From Hippopus hippopus (taxonomy: Eukaryota; Mollusca; Bivalvia; Cardiida; Cardiidae), in assembly GCA_946811185.2 (NCBI GenBank), contig OX328112.1:17403215-17467214 (forward strand): a DNA stretch of 64,000 bases, written 5' to 3'. The notes under the pieces are model-generated. The model saw only the letters and a program-made list of their open reading frames with translations. It made no database searches and had not been told where the DNA came from. This document shows positions 63,276 through 64,000 of the stretch, in pieces. Position 1 is the first letter of the stretch; every line of letters starts with the position of its first letter. Both the position numbers and the translations under genes were made by a program.

Positions 63276-64000
63276 GTATTGACTTTTTTTTTTTTAATTT
63301 TGACCAAAGAATTCTATTTTTGAATGAGCATGGGAAAGAAGGCCTATGAGAACTTTGTGGGAAAAGGAGAAAATAATGGTCACTTGCAGTTTCTCCTTTT
63401 CCACAATGTTTTCTACCTTCTCAAGTCTGACATTTTTTTGTCTCATAAATAGTAAAAACACAATCACGTACAGAAAGCATTATCTCTTTACCACATAAGC
63501 CTTATTTTCAATGAGGAAGAACACATTTGAAAATACTGTAGGAGGAGAAAATGCTGGTACCCAACATTTTCTCCTTTTCCAACAATATTTTTCTTCCCTT
63601 TAAAGGACAAATTTCGTCGTCTTGGCAACTTTTTATTTGTTGTCTGCAAATGCTTTCAATTTGGACCAGTGTAAAATTTTGTTGTTTGGTAAAGATTTAA
63701 GTTTTCTATGCTTTTTCATGCGCCAAAAGGGACATATTATGTTATGTCCCTGTATGCCAGTCTGTCTGTTTGTCTGGTCAAGGTCACGCCATGGGGGGTT
63801 CTAAGATAGCATGCTCTTATATATTTGTCTGCTACATATCTCTTGGACCCTGGTCTGCTTTTGAAAATATCTCAAGCCTGAATGAGACATTGGGCATAGC
63901 ATTCATTTCAGATGCCAGGCATCAAGGTCAGAGCAGGGTCAAAAGTGACTTACTCTTGAAACCTTTTTACCAGTATAGATTGCCTCAGTTTGCGTGACTC
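63276..64000 (+). other. Intron 44, open at window end
   Basis: Contains a degraded H1 copy (about 63315-63475), a fuller one (63479-63700) and then an R145-like start (GGGACATATTATGTTATGTC, GGTCAAGGTCACGCC). I see no supported exon. Confidence 0.7.
63479..63700 (+). repeat. H1 copy
   Basis: Orientation A, ending GGTAAAGATTTAA. The hairpin has a shortened left arm (TGTAGGAGGAGAAAATGC). Confidence 0.8.

Noticed and set aside
200..63700. CRISPR array or bacterial terminators, because of repeated palindromes
   Set aside because: Repeats are irregularly spaced, about 230 bp long, in both orientations, and lie inside eukaryotic introns.
63911..63958. Possible extra exon after TTTCAG at 63911
   Set aside because: Phase 0 is possible, but the frame stops after 15 codons, there is no coding similarity, and the region looks like an R145-type repeat.

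Overview
The window is animal (metazoan) nuclear DNA. It lies entirely inside one very large, intron-rich, plus-strand gene whose 5' and 3' ends are both outside the window. The dispersed repeats (GCGCAGGCTGA-type palindromes, TTTAGCTCACCTGAGC-type elements, tRNA-derived SINEs ending in ATCA tails) look like those of bivalve molluscs, probably heterodonts. That assignment is inference from the style of the repeats. No bacterial operon, phage or CRISPR features are present.

I could place 44 exons by hand (1-166 through 63027-63275). Every exon is flanked by AG and GT, all 43 junctions agree in phase, and together they give an uninterrupted 3,096-codon reading frame (9,288 nt). Residue numbers below count from base 1 of the window. 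Exons 1-35 (residues 1-2537) encode a cysteine-rich array with roughly 95 G-x-Y-C-type motifs, of the GCC2/GCC3 or ephrin-receptor-like class (EGF/TNFR-like small disulphide modules). Exons 36-41 encode a different, membrane-proximal ectodomain. Its last part, in exons 39-41, reads like a degenerate cupredoxin-type beta-sandwich. It is followed by a single transmembrane helix at the end of exon 41 (58542-58607). Exons 42-44 encode a cytoplasmic tail with a basic juxtamembrane stretch, a poly-proline motif, an acidic segment and a charged probable coiled coil. The product is therefore a giant type I membrane protein. I do not recognise it as a named protein.

Introns make up about 85 percent of the window and are packed with non-autonomous mobile elements. 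The dominant one, here called H1, is a roughly 230-bp element bounded by TTAA, with ends CCCTTTACC and GGTAAAGGG and a 67-bp near-perfect hairpin at its centre. By eye there are about 70 copies in both orientations and none in an exon. Neighbouring copies often share one TTAA, which suggests a piggyBac-type TTAA-targeting origin. Other families are: H2 (ends GAGCCATGCTC, about 250 bp); H3 (TTAA-bounded, centre AGATCAGACTGCACA); H4 (ends GGCTTGCAACACGCG); several further inverted-repeat elements; tRNA-derived SINEs; and R145 arrays with a unit of about 145 bp. Several elements are nested and several begin or end within 25 bp of a splice site.

Layout: 1-27306, exons 1-22 at roughly 1-kb spacing; 27307-32599, the largest intron, all repeats; 32600-50618, exons 23-35; 52225-58607, the non-repetitive ectodomain and membrane helix; 58608-60892, an intron with the longest R145 array; 60893-63275, cytoplasmic exons; 63276-64000, an intron running out of the window.
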